From Tenacibaculum sp. 1_MG-2023 (GTDB taxonomy: Bacteria > Bacteroidota > Bacteroidia > Flavobacteriales > Flavobacteriaceae): a stretch of DNA of 64,000 bases. Location of the stretch: the NCBI RefSeq assembly GCF_030547425.1, contig NZ_JAUORH010000009.1:62001-126000 (forward strand), in the 5' to 3' direction. Position numbers and translations under genes: made by a program. Shown here piece by piece: positions 34,313 to 44,858 of this stretch. Positions within the stretch are counted from its first letter, which is position 1, and the number at the start of each line of letters is the position of its first letter. The notes beneath the pieces were generated by a model. That model was not told the DNA's origin, did no database searches, and saw only the letters and a list, made by a program, of their open reading frames with translations.

Positions 34313-35974
34313 ATGTGTGGAATTGTATGTGCGTTTGATTTAAAACAACCTTCAGATAAATTAAGACCTCAACTATTAGAAATGGCTAAGAAAGTTCGCC
34401 ATAGAGGTCCAGACTGGAGTGGAATTTATAGCGATGAAAAAACAATTATGGCACATGAGCGACTAGCAATTGTTGACCCTGCCTCTGGACAACAACCTCT
34501 ATTTAGCCATGACCGTAGGTTTGTATTAGCTGCTAATGGAGAAATATACAATCATAAAAAAATAAGAAAGCAACTCAAAGAGCAACATAAATTCTTAACA
34601 AAATCTGATTGTGAGGTTATTTTAGCTTTATACAAAGAAAAGGGAGTTGAGTTTTTAGATGATTTAAACGGGATTTTTGGTTTTGCGGTTTATGACTCTA
34701 TTACCGATGAATATTTAATAGCTCGTGATCATATGGGAGTTATTCCTTTATACATAGGATGGGACAAACACGGTACTTTTTATGTAGCCTCTGAGTTAAA
34801 AGCTTTAGAAGGTTATTGTAACAAAATTGAAATTTTTCCTCCAGGACACTATTATACGCGTGAAGATGGTTTGCAAAAATGGTATTCTCGTGATTGGATG
34901 GAATACGAAGCTGTGAAAGACAATAAGACCTCCATAGATGAAGTTCGTGATGCTTTAGAAGCCGCTGTTCATAGGCAACTAATGAGTGATGTACCTTATG
35001 GAGTATTACTTTCTGGTGGATTGGATTCTTCCATTACCTCTGCTATTGCAAAAAAATATGCTGCTAAACGTGTAGAATCTGGTGATAAAGATGCTGCTTG
35101 GTATCCACAATTACATTCATTTTCTATTGGTTTAGAAGGCTCACCTGATTTAGCTGCAGCTAAAAAAGTATCGGAGTATATTGATACTATTCATCATGAA
35201 ATAACCTTTACTATTCAAGAAGGCTTAGACGCAATAAAAGATGTTATTTACAACTTGGAAACTTACGATATTACAACAGTTCGTGCCTCTACTCCAATGT
35301 ATTTAATGGCACGTGTTATTAAATCGATGGGAATAAAAATGGTCTTATCTGGCGAAGGTGCTGATGAACTTTTTGGAGGATATTTATACTTCCATAAAGC
35401 CCCTAACGCAGAAGAATTTCACAAAGAAACTGTACGAAAATTAGATAAATTATACCAATACGACTGTTTACGTGCTAACAAAAGCTTAATGGCCTGGGGA
35501 ATTGAGGGACGTGTTCCGTTTTTAGACAAAGAGTTTATGGATGTAGCAATGCGTATTAACCCAGAAGACAAAATGATTAATGGTGAACGTATGGAGAAAT
35601 GGGTATTACGTAAAGCTTTTGAGAGCTATTTACCAAAAGAAGTAGCTTGGAGACAAAAAGAACAATTTTCTGACGGAGTTGGCTACAACTGGATTGATAC
35701 CTTAAAAGAAGTTGTAGAAGCTGCTATTACTAACGAAATGATGGCAAATGCTCCACATCGTTTTCCTACGCAAACACCAAGAACCAAAGAAGAATATTAT
35801 TATCGTTCAATATTTGAAGAACACTTCCCAAGTGAAACTGCTGCTTTAACAGTTCCTTCTGTTCCTTCAATTGCCTGTAGTAGTCCTACAGCACTAGCAT
35901 GGGATAAAAGTTTTCAAAACCAAAACGAACCTTCAGGTAGAGCTATTAAGACTGTACATGAAGACGCTTACTAA
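34313..35974 (+). CDS. asnB: Asparagine synthetase B (glutamine-hydrolysing)
   Basis: 553 residues, about the E. coli AsnB length. N-terminal glutaminase with nucleophile C2 ('MCGIVCAFD'), 'RHRGPDWSGIY', 'HERLAIVDPASGQQPL', 'NGEIYNH'; C-terminal synthetase with ATP P-loop 'VLLSGGLDSSIT' and 'MVLSGEGADELFGGYLYFHKAP'. Makes Asn from Asp, Gln and ATP. Single gene, followed by a terminator. Confidence 0.97.
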   Translation: MCGIVCAFDLKQPSDKLRPQLLEMAKKVRHRGPDWSGIYSDEKTIMAHERLAIVDPASGQQPLFSHDRRFVLAANGEIYNHKKIRKQLKEQHKFLTKSDCEVILALYKEKGVEFLDDLNGIFGFAVYDSITDEYLIARDHMGVIPLYIGWDKHGTFYVASELKALEGYCNKIEIFPPGHYYTREDGLQKWYSRDWMEYEAVKDNKTSIDEVRDALEAAVHRQLMSDVPYGVLLSGGLDSSITSAIAKKYAAKRVESGDKDAAWYPQLHSFSIGLEGSPDLAAAKKVSEYIDTIHHEITFTIQEGLDAIKDVIYNLETYDITTVRASTPMYLMARVIKSMGIKMVLSGEGADELFGGYLYFHKAPNAEEFHKETVRKLDKLYQYDCLRANKSLMAWGIEGRVPFLDKEFMDVAMRINPEDKMINGERMEKWVLRKAFESYLPKEVAWRQKEQFSDGVGYNWIDTLKEVVEAAITNEMMANAPHRFPTQTPRTKEEYYYRSIFEEHFPSETAALTVPSVPSIACSSPTALAWDKSFQNQNEPSGRAIKTVHEDAY

Positions 35975-36007
35975 GAGTAATTCTTAGTTTATTTTCAAAT
36001 TTTAGTT

Positions 36008-36042
36008 GTAAAAAACCTCGCCAATAAGCGAGGTTTTTGTTA
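36008..36042. terminator. Terminator between asnB and the convergent lipoprotein gene
   Basis: AAAAAACCTCGC - CAATAA - GCGAGGTTTTT; serves asnB and possibly the opposite gene. Confidence 0.85.
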
Positions 36043-36060
36043 TTCCTTTAAATTTATTTT

Positions 36061-37239
36061 TTAATTTGGAGCTACATAAAAAGGAGATAAATTTATCTTA
36101 GCATTTCTTCTAGCACCATAATAATTATTGTAACTCTTATTTTTTTCAATTGTATAAAAAGAATCTACATAATCATCATTATTAGCATACCAGCTATCAG
36201 GCATCGCTTGAATTATTGCTCCAGCAACCTGTCCCAAAACATTAACCCAAGGTTGCGTAGAAACTGTTCCTATAATTTGAAAAACTCCATTTACAATAGC
36301 AGAAACTAAGTCTTTATAATTTGTATTGTCATCTTTTTCAAATAACTGAATATTTGCTGCTTGATATTGATAATCATCCCAAAACAATAATATTTGATTC
36401 GGGTAATAATCAGTATCATCATGATCTAAATAATACATAGGTATTATCTTAATTTCAGGATTATTTGTACTATCTTTAATCCCTGATGTTATAGCGTACA
36501 CCTCAGCAGCTCCACTTACCCAAGGCTCTTCATCATCATTTAATCTAATCTTATCTAATCTCGTAGTTTCTAAACCTGTATTTCTAGCAGGTTTAGCGTT
36601 TAAATCAAATGAAGAATTTAAAAACCTCTCATTTTGAACTCCTCCTTCTTGAAGATACTTATTCATATAAGCAACTTCTTTCTTCAAAGTCTCAAAACCA
36701 TCGGTTTCAATAATTATTACTGTTTGACTTGGTGCTTCTTTAGGGTCAAGATAAACAACTTCTTTATCTATTGTATAAGCCTCAACTCTTTTCCATGTTT
36801 TCTCATCTCCTTCAGGAGCAAAAGAAAACAACACATCAGAAAGATTATCTATTCTTTTTCCATTATGCATCCAAACCTCTAAAATCTCTATTTTGTCAGG
36901 AGCAGCTTCTTTAGAGGCTCTATTTTCTAACGTTGTTGTTTTAGAAGCTAATGATTTGTATGCTTCTTCACCATCTACAAATTCAGAAGTTTGCTCTAAA
37001 ATTTTAGACATCGCAACGCTAGGTTGCTGATTAATCAATAGCTCCACAGCTTTTTCTTTAAAACTTTGATTTTTCATTAAATCAATGAATTGAAAAGCAG
37101 CTTCCTTCTTATTTACTAAATCAGAAGTTTGCTGTTCTACTAAATTATCAGAACCAGTAACTAATTCTTCAGAATTGTTACAACCAATAAACAACATCGA
37201 AGCTAATAAAGCTCCAAATAAAATTCGGGGGGTTTTCAT
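36061..37239 (-). CDS. Lipoprotein, probably DUF3103 family
   Basis: 392 residues with an SpII signal 'ALLASMLFIGCNNSEE'. A helical N-terminal part is followed by 'KIEILEVWMHNGKRIDNLSDVLFSFAPEGDEKTW' type sequence, 'AYTIDKEVVYLDPKEAPSQTVIIIETDGFETLKKEV', and a C-terminal domain that begins about residue 225 with 'TTRLDKIRLNDDEEPWVSGAAEVYAI'. The middle resembles DUF3103 proteins. Acidic (Asp/Asn rich) near the C-terminus ('DHDDTDYYPN', 'NNDDYVDSF'), perhaps calcium-binding. Function unknown. Confidence 0.72.
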   Translation of the reverse strand: MKTPRILFGALLASMLFIGCNNSEELVTGSDNLVEQQTSDLVNKKEAAFQFIDLMKNQSFKEKAVELLINQQPSVAMSKILEQTSEFVDGEEAYKSLASKTTTLENRASKEAAPDKIEILEVWMHNGKRIDNLSDVLFSFAPEGDEKTWKRVEAYTIDKEVVYLDPKEAPSQTVIIIETDGFETLKKEVAYMNKYLQEGGVQNERFLNSSFDLNAKPARNTGLETTRLDKIRLNDDEEPWVSGAAEVYAITSGIKDSTNNPEIKIIPMYYLDHDDTDYYPNQILLFWDDYQYQAANIQLFEKDDNTNYKDLVSAIVNGVFQIIGTVSTQPWVNVLGQVAGAIIQAMPDSWYANNDDYVDSFYTIEKNKSYNNYYGARRNAKINLSPFYVAPN

Positions 37240-37594
37240 TTTTAAAAAAATTTAATTTATTAATATTGACATCAATAATAACAAAAAGCACTACAAAAAC
37301 CACAAAAAGCGTTAAATATTTATTAAAAAATAACACAAAACACATTAAACAGCATTTTATATACATTTATTTAACACTTAAACAACAAATACTCAAATTA
37401 TTTATTTATACAAAAATTTTTAAGCCATATAAGCAATCTTAAAAAAAAGAAGATTCACAAAAACTACCCAAAAGCTATAAAAATTAATTTAAAAGTGTTT
37501 TTAGCTCTTTTAAGCGGTTTTTTATTTTTAAAGCAATTGTTAATAAAACACCATAAAAACCGCTTAAAAACTTTAATTTAAGCTTTTAAAGTTG

Positions 37595-39607
<2,013 letters not shown>

Positions 39608-39624
39608 AACAATTTCTTAACGAC

Positions 39625-39659
39625 AAAAAAGCTCAATAAAATTATTGAGCTTTTTTTTA
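39625..39659 (+). terminator. Terminator after gyrB
   Basis: AAAAAAGCTCAATAA ... TTATTGAGCTTTTTTTT. Confidence 0.85.
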
Positions 39660-39699
39660 TTTTATATTTTTACCGCTTAAAACAAACACCTTCATAATT

Positions 39700-40740
39700 A
39701 TGAAAAAAACTCTATTACCTTTACTAACTTTAATCATAAGCTTTAGTGTTAAAGCTCAAGAATTAGAAACTATTTTATTAGCAAAAGAAGACGCTAGCAA
39801 ATTAACAAATGCTTATTTAGACCCTGCTATGAAAGGTTTTATTTATAGTATGAACAATGGCTGGTATCATACTGCTAAAGTTCATAAAAAATTTGGCTTT
39901 GATATCACTATTGGTGCCAATGCTTCTTTCGCTCCTTCTAAAGACGAAATATTTAATATATCTAAGTTAGGTTTATCACAAAATACAAAAGTAATAAACA
40001 ACACCTTTGATACTCCTACTGTACTAGGTTCAAGTAGTGATAATGTTACTACAGCTGAACTTGAATACACTTTACGTGATGATCAAGGGAACGAAATAGG
40101 TACTGCTAATTTCACTATGCCTGGTGGAGTAAAAGATGACCTACCTGCTAATGCTATACCTGCTCCTTCTGTCCAAGTTGGATTAGGACTCCCTTTTAAA
40201 TTTGAAGCGATGCTTAGATACTCTCCTAAAGTAGGTTCAGATGATGTAAAAGGTGGATTATTTGGTATTGGTGTTAAAAAAGAAATTACTGATTGGTTTG
40301 GACCAATGGATAAAACTCCTTTACATGTTTCTTTATTAGCCGCCTACACCAATATGAATGTAGATTACACTATTGGTGACGTAGATGGAGACATCGAAGC
40401 TAGAAATGCAGTTACAGAATTTAGATTAAATTCATATACCGTTCAAGCTATAGCCTCTTTAAACTTCCCTGTTATCAACATTTATGGAGGTGTTGGATAT
40501 AACGGAGGTAACACAAGCTTAGATATGAGAGGAGATAGTTTTTACGCTAATTATTCTACACCTTTAGGTACAGAAAGAGAAAACCTTGGAACAAACCCAC
40601 TATCATTAAGCTCTAGCTCTGGTAGTTTTAATACCACATTAGGTGCTCGTTTAAGTTTAGGTTTCTTTAAAATCTTCGGAAGTTACACCTTACAAGAGTA
40701 CAACTCTGTTAATGCAGGTATTGCTTTTAGCTTTAGATAA
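39700..40740 (+). CDS. DUF6588-family outer-membrane-like protein
   Basis: 346 residues, signal 'MKKTLLPLLTLIISFSVKAQ'. N-terminal 'ETILLAKEDASKLTNAYLDPAMKGFIYSMNNGWYHTAKVHKKFG' type segment, then alternating beta strands ('IPAPSVQVGLGLPFKFEAMLRYSP', 'LFGIGVKKEITDWFG', 'AIASLNFPVINIYGGVGYNGG') and an aromatic C-terminus 'VNAGIAFSFR' typical of outer-membrane barrels. It fits DUF6588. It is near mdh, as in other flavobacteria (from memory). Role unknown. Confidence 0.82.
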   Translation: MKKTLLPLLTLIISFSVKAQELETILLAKEDASKLTNAYLDPAMKGFIYSMNNGWYHTAKVHKKFGFDITIGANASFAPSKDEIFNISKLGLSQNTKVINNTFDTPTVLGSSSDNVTTAELEYTLRDDQGNEIGTANFTMPGGVKDDLPANAIPAPSVQVGLGLPFKFEAMLRYSPKVGSDDVKGGLFGIGVKKEITDWFGPMDKTPLHVSLLAAYTNMNVDYTIGDVDGDIEARNAVTEFRLNSYTVQAIASLNFPVINIYGGVGYNGGNTSLDMRGDSFYANYSTPLGTERENLGTNPLSLSSSSGSFNTTLGARLSLGFFKIFGSYTLQEYNSVNAGIAFSFR

Positions 40741-40765
40741 AAACTCACTTTATAAAATGTATAAT

Positions 40766-40799
40766 AAAAAATCCTATTTAACTAAATAGGATTTTTTTA
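40766..40799 (+). terminator. Terminator after the DUF6588 gene
   Basis: AAAAAATCCTATTTA - ACT - AAATAGGATTTTTTT. Confidence 0.82.
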
Positions 40800-40862
40800 A
40801 TCTCTATATTCGCAGCTAATTTTCAATTTAACAAAATTTTAACCTCTTAATTTTTAAGTGTT

Positions 40863-42788
40863 ATGAAAACAAAATTATTCTTATTATTTCTATTAACCTC
40901 TTTATTAGTTTCCGCTCAAAAGGTTCCTGATCACACACTTACTCTTGATAGTAAAATTAGTGACGTTTACCTACACAACCTAACAGGGATTCCCGTGATT
41001 ACAACAGACGGTGCCGTATATGGAGTTAATGGTGAAACAGGTCAAAAAATATGGGAGTTCAAAGAAAGCGGATTTATTAAAAGTCTTAATGCTCTTGGTC
41101 AAGATGGAGGCTCTTCTTTTACTGAAGTAGCATTATCTCCATTCGGAAAATTTAATCAAACAATTTTCAACATCAAAACGGGTCATAAAATTTTAGACGA
41201 AAAGACCAATGGATACAAAGGAATTTTTGATGACAAGTTTGTTTTTGGTAAAAATGCTATTTTATTTTTTGCAAAAACTGATAAAACTGAAGCTAAACTA
41301 TTTTTAACTAGTATTGAAAATGATAACATTATTTGGGAAAGCTCTATAAAAACTAATAAGAAGTTAGGAAGCTTATTATTAGGAGGTGCAGGTGCTTATA
41401 ACTTTATCCAAAACGGGGATAAAATTGCTTTTACAGCTGGTAAAACTGTTTTTTTAATTAACAAATCTGATGGTAAAGTTATATTATCAGAAAAATATGA
41501 CGCTGGTAAATTATTTTTTACAGAAGATAACAAATCTTTAATTGCTGTTGAAAACAAAAGCAGTTCTTTGGTTGGAGGTGCTATTAAAGCTGGATTTACC
41601 ATGGGACTATCTTTGATAGGTAAAAAAGTAATCGGTAAAGAACTTATAGCGTTTGATGTAAACTCAGGTAAAGAAGTTTGGAAAAAATCTATCAAATTAG
41701 ATGAAGGCTTCGTGAACTATCAATTTGAAGATGGAAAACTATTCCTTATCCATGAAGACGGAGCCAAATTGTATGATTATCATACAGGTAAAGAAGCGTG
41801 GAAAAAAGAATTTAAAAGAAAAAAAGTAAAAGGTGTTGAAAAAACTGATGAAGGTTATATGGTTTACTATAAAAACAAAAAACATTTAGTTGACAATATA
41901 GGGAAAAAAGTTTGGAAAAAGCCTCAAAAACTGATTTCTGGTATTGATTTTGAAGTTGAAGACGATGAGGAATATACTACCTTTGAATACAATAATGGAA
42001 TCATTCTTGTAACTCCTTTTAGAATTTTATATTTTAAAAAAGGACAAGAGAAAAAAGTATACAGAATAGCTGTGGATCCAAAAGAGGATAAACTTACCTT
42101 TGATAATAAAAACCAAAATTTAATTATACTAAAACGTAAAAAATTATACATATTAAATCCTGATAAAGGATTAGGAAAAGATCAGGTGAAAAAAATTGAA
42201 TTTCATAATAAAAAAGACATTAATCTTTTAGAGGCTCGAGACAATGGATACTTTATAAATGGTAATTGGGAGTTCGTAATGACTGATCTTAAAGGTAACG
42301 TCATCAAAAAAGAATTCTTCAAGCAACCTGGTGAAGGATTGCGTCATTTAAAAAACTTCGGCGCTTTTACCCTAGGGGTAACAGGATCAGCCATGCAATT
42401 AGCTGGTATGTACAACATGTCAACTGGAGTTGGACTACATACGTCAGAACATTTCGTAGGGCAACAAAATATAATGAAACAAGGTACAGGTGAATCTAGA
42501 TTCTATAAAGGTTATAGTCAACACAGTCAAGGAAAGTTAATGACATCTTTTGCCAATGACATATGGGATGATACAAGACACAATGCTTTTAAAGCTACTA
42601 AAAATAATGCTTTCTTCTACGCAAACAAAGAAGGAAAAAAAGTTTTAGTGCAAGTTAACAAAGACTCTGGTGATACTGTTCAAACATATGAGTTTGGTGT
42701 AGATAAACCAAAATACAAAATTGACAAACCTGCTAAAAAGATTTATTTTTCTAAAGGAAAAGACTTAAAAATATTTAGCTATAACTAA
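40863..42788 (+). CDS. PQQ-like beta-propeller repeat protein, exported
   Basis: 641 residues, signal 'MKTKLFLLFLLTSLLVSAQ'. Repeats with the PQQ-like hallmark 'G..W....': 'VNGETGQKIWEFKESG', 'ENDNIIWESSIKTN', 'DVNSGKEVWKKSIKLDEG', 'DYHTGKEAWKKEF', 'NIGKKVWKKPQKL'. A central hydrophobic stretch 'VGGAIKAGFTMGLSLIGKKV' (about residues 235-254) and a second at 'LKNFGAFTLGVTGSAMQLAGMYN' are unusual for a propeller and could contact a membrane. Partner and ligand unknown. Confidence 0.82.
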   Translation: MKTKLFLLFLLTSLLVSAQKVPDHTLTLDSKISDVYLHNLTGIPVITTDGAVYGVNGETGQKIWEFKESGFIKSLNALGQDGGSSFTEVALSPFGKFNQTIFNIKTGHKILDEKTNGYKGIFDDKFVFGKNAILFFAKTDKTEAKLFLTSIENDNIIWESSIKTNKKLGSLLLGGAGAYNFIQNGDKIAFTAGKTVFLINKSDGKVILSEKYDAGKLFFTEDNKSLIAVENKSSSLVGGAIKAGFTMGLSLIGKKVIGKELIAFDVNSGKEVWKKSIKLDEGFVNYQFEDGKLFLIHEDGAKLYDYHTGKEAWKKEFKRKKVKGVEKTDEGYMVYYKNKKHLVDNIGKKVWKKPQKLISGIDFEVEDDEEYTTFEYNNGIILVTPFRILYFKKGQEKKVYRIAVDPKEDKLTFDNKNQNLIILKRKKLYILNPDKGLGKDQVKKIEFHNKKDINLLEARDNGYFINGNWEFVMTDLKGNVIKKEFFKQPGEGLRHLKNFGAFTLGVTGSAMQLAGMYNMSTGVGLHTSEHFVGQQNIMKQGTGESRFYKGYSQHSQGKLMTSFANDIWDDTRHNAFKATKNNAFFYANKEGKKVLVQVNKDSGDTVQTYEFGVDKPKYKIDKPAKKIYFSKGKDLKIFSYN

Positions 42789-42794
42789 CAATAT

Positions 42795-42823
42795 AAAACC
42801 CGTTGAAATATCAACGGGTTTTT
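42795..42823 (+). terminator. Terminator after the propeller gene
   Basis: AAAACCCGTTGA - AATA - TCAACGGGTTTTT. Confidence 0.85.
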
Positions 42824-42847
42824 CTTTTATATCCATAGCCAAATCGC

Positions 42848-42855
42848 TATTTTTG
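42848..42855 (+). promoter_or_regulatory. -7 element (TATTTTTG) for mdh
   Basis: Matches TAnnTTTG, 60 bases upstream of the mdh start. A small hairpin GTGCGG-ATT-CCGCAC follows at 42864-42878 in the leader. Confidence 0.5.
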
Positions 42856-42914
42856 TGCATCTTGTGCGGATTCCGCACTTATAAACATAATTAATTACAA
42901 AAAACATATATAAA

Positions 42915-43841
42915 ATGAAAGTAACGGTTGTAGGAGCAGGTGCTGTAGGTGCTAGTTGTGCTGAGTACATTGCTATTAAGAATTTCGCTTCTGAAGTTGT
43001 TTTAGTTGATATTAAAGAAGGTTTTGCTGAAGGTAAAGCAATGGACTTAATGCAAACTGCTTCTTTAAATGGTTTTGATACTAAAATTACAGGAACAACA
43101 GGAGATTATAGCAAAACTGCTGGATCAGATATTTGTGTAATTACTTCAGGTATTGCTCGTAAACCAGGAATGTCTCGCGATGAGTTATTAGGAATCAATG
43201 CTGGTATTGTAAAATCTGTAGCTGCTAGCTTAGTTGAGCAATCTCCTAACACAATTATCATTGTAGTATCTAACCCAATGGATACGATGACATATTTAGT
43301 GCACAAAGCAACTGGGTTACCTAAAAATAGAATCATTGGTATGGGTGGTGCATTAGATTCTGCTCGTTTCAAGTATCGTTTAGCTGAAGCTTTAGAAGCT
43401 CCTATTTCTGATGTTGACGGAATGGTTATCGGAGGTCACTCTGACAAAGGAATGGTGCCGTTAACTCGTTTAGCTACTCGTAACTCTGTTCCTGTATCTG
43501 AATTCTTATCAGAAGAAAGATTAGAGCAAGTAAAACAAGATACTAAAGTTGGTGGTGCTACCTTAACAGGTTTATTAGGTACTTCTGCTTGGTATGCTCC
43601 AGGTGCTGCGGTTTCTGGATTAGTACAAGCAATTGCTTGTGACCAAAAGAAAATATTCCCTTGTTCTGCTTTATTAGAAGGAGAATATGGTTTATCTGAT
43701 TTATGTATCGGTGTACCAGTAGTATTAGGTAAAAACGGAATTGAAAAAATCGTTGAAATTAACTTAAGCGAAGAAGAAAAGGCTGCTTTAACTTCTTCAG
43801 CTGAAGCTGTTAAAAACAACAACACTGCTTTAACTTTCTAA
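42915..43841 (+). CDS. mdh: Malate dehydrogenase
   Basis: 308 residues of the LDH-like MDH group. Rossmann 'VVGAGAVGASCAEYIA', 'VLVDIKEGFAEGKAMDLMQ', 'GIARKPGMSRDELLGINAGIV', 'VVSNPMDTMTYLVHKATG', catalytic Asp/Arg/His region 'GGALDSARFKYRLAE' and 'MVIGGHSDKGMVPL'. Oxidises malate to oxaloacetate with NAD+ in the TCA cycle. Confidence 0.97.
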   Translation: MKVTVVGAGAVGASCAEYIAIKNFASEVVLVDIKEGFAEGKAMDLMQTASLNGFDTKITGTTGDYSKTAGSDICVITSGIARKPGMSRDELLGINAGIVKSVAASLVEQSPNTIIIVVSNPMDTMTYLVHKATGLPKNRIIGMGGALDSARFKYRLAEALEAPISDVDGMVIGGHSDKGMVPLTRLATRNSVPVSEFLSEERLEQVKQDTKVGGATLTGLLGTSAWYAPGAAVSGLVQAIACDQKKIFPCSALLEGEYGLSDLCIGVPVVLGKNGIEKIVEINLSEEEKAALTSSAEAVKNNNTALTF

Positions 43842-43864
43842 GAAGTTAACACAGTAGAATATTT

Positions 43865-43902
43865 AAAGTCCTGAGTAGTTTTGTTACTCAGGATTTTTTT
43901 TA
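43865..43902 (+). terminator. Terminator after mdh
   Basis: AAAGTCCTGAGTA ... TTACTCAGGATTTTTTTT. A second hairpin (CCCACT/AGTGGG, 44012-44036) follows closer to ftsE. Confidence 0.82.
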
Positions 43903-44050
43903 TAAATTTTTGTTAAAATTCTAATAACTGTGTAAGATTCTGCTAATCTGAACGTCTTTATAATAAGAGAAGCATTAGTAGTGTTTCTTTTCATAGTTTT
44001 TCATAGCAATTTTCCCACTTCATCCTTGGAGTGGGTTTGTTTTTTATATA

Positions 44051-44734
44051 CTATACGGTTTGTGGTACTACTTCAAACAGTTCTCCTCCCTCACATTTAA
44101 CTACTTTTTGTTTAAACTTAACAATTAATTGATAATCGTGGGTAGCCATTAATATTGTTTTGCCACTTTGGTGAATTTCATTTAGTAACTCCATCACTTC
44201 TAATGAAGTTTTCGGATCTAAGTTCCCAGTAGGTTCATCCGCTAAAATTAACTCAGGATCATTTAATAAAGCTCGAGCAATTGCCACACGTTGTTGCTCT
44301 CCTCCTGACAATTCAAAAGTTTTTTTATAGTACTTCTCTTTCATCCCTACTTTATCTAAAACCTCGTGAATTTTATCTTTCATTTCAGCTTTATCTTTCC
44401 AACCTGTAGCTTTCAACACAAACTCTAAGTTAGAGAAAACATTTCTATCATTTAATAATTTAAAGTCCTGAAAAACAATCCCTAATTTTCTTCTTAAAAA
44501 AGGAATATCTTTTTCTTTCATTTTCTTTAAATCAAAATCAACGATACTTCCTAAGCCACGTTGCAAACGTAAATCACCATACAAGGTTTTTAACAAGCTA
44601 CTTTTCCCACTTCCAGTTTTACCAATTAAATAATAAAAATCACCTTTATTTAAAGTAAAATTTACTTTTGACAACACTAAGTTGTCTTGTTGATAAATAT
44701 CTGCGTTTTCTAGGTGTAAAACAGGATTTTCCAT
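44051..44734 (-). CDS. ftsE: FtsE-like ABC transporter ATPase (cell division)
   Basis: 227 residues. Walker A '[17 protein letters not shown]', Q-loop '[19 protein letters not shown]', signature '[16 protein letters not shown]', Walker B '[16 protein letters not shown]', H-loop 'MATHDYQLI'. The Q-loop and '[15 protein letters not shown]' are close to FtsE, which works with FtsX to activate septal peptidoglycan hydrolysis. ftsX is not adjacent here. LolD is the main alternative. Confidence 0.88.
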   Translation of the reverse strand: MENPVLHLENADIYQQDNLVLSKVNFTLNKGDFYYLIGKTGSGKSSLLKTLYGDLRLQRGLGSIVDFDLKKMKEKDIPFLRRKLGIVFQDFKLLNDRNVFSNLEFVLKATGWKDKAEMKDKIHEVLDKVGMKEKYYKKTFELSGGEQQRVAIARALLNDPELILADEPTGNLDPKTSLEVMELLNEIHQSGKTILMATHDYQLIVKFKQKVVKCEGGELFEVVPQTV

Positions 44735-44858
44735 GGAGTATAGTTTTTTACAAATCTAAAATTTTATAACGTAATTCTGTAACATTTCTTACTTTTGATA
44801 AAAAGTCTCCCAACAAAAATAAAAAACTAACGTTATAGTTTCTAGATAACTAAAAAAT

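Noticed and set aside
42864..42878. GTGCGG-ATT-CCGCAC hairpin as an mdh riboswitch
   Set aside because: A 6-bp stem alone with no conserved core; only noted as a leader hairpin.
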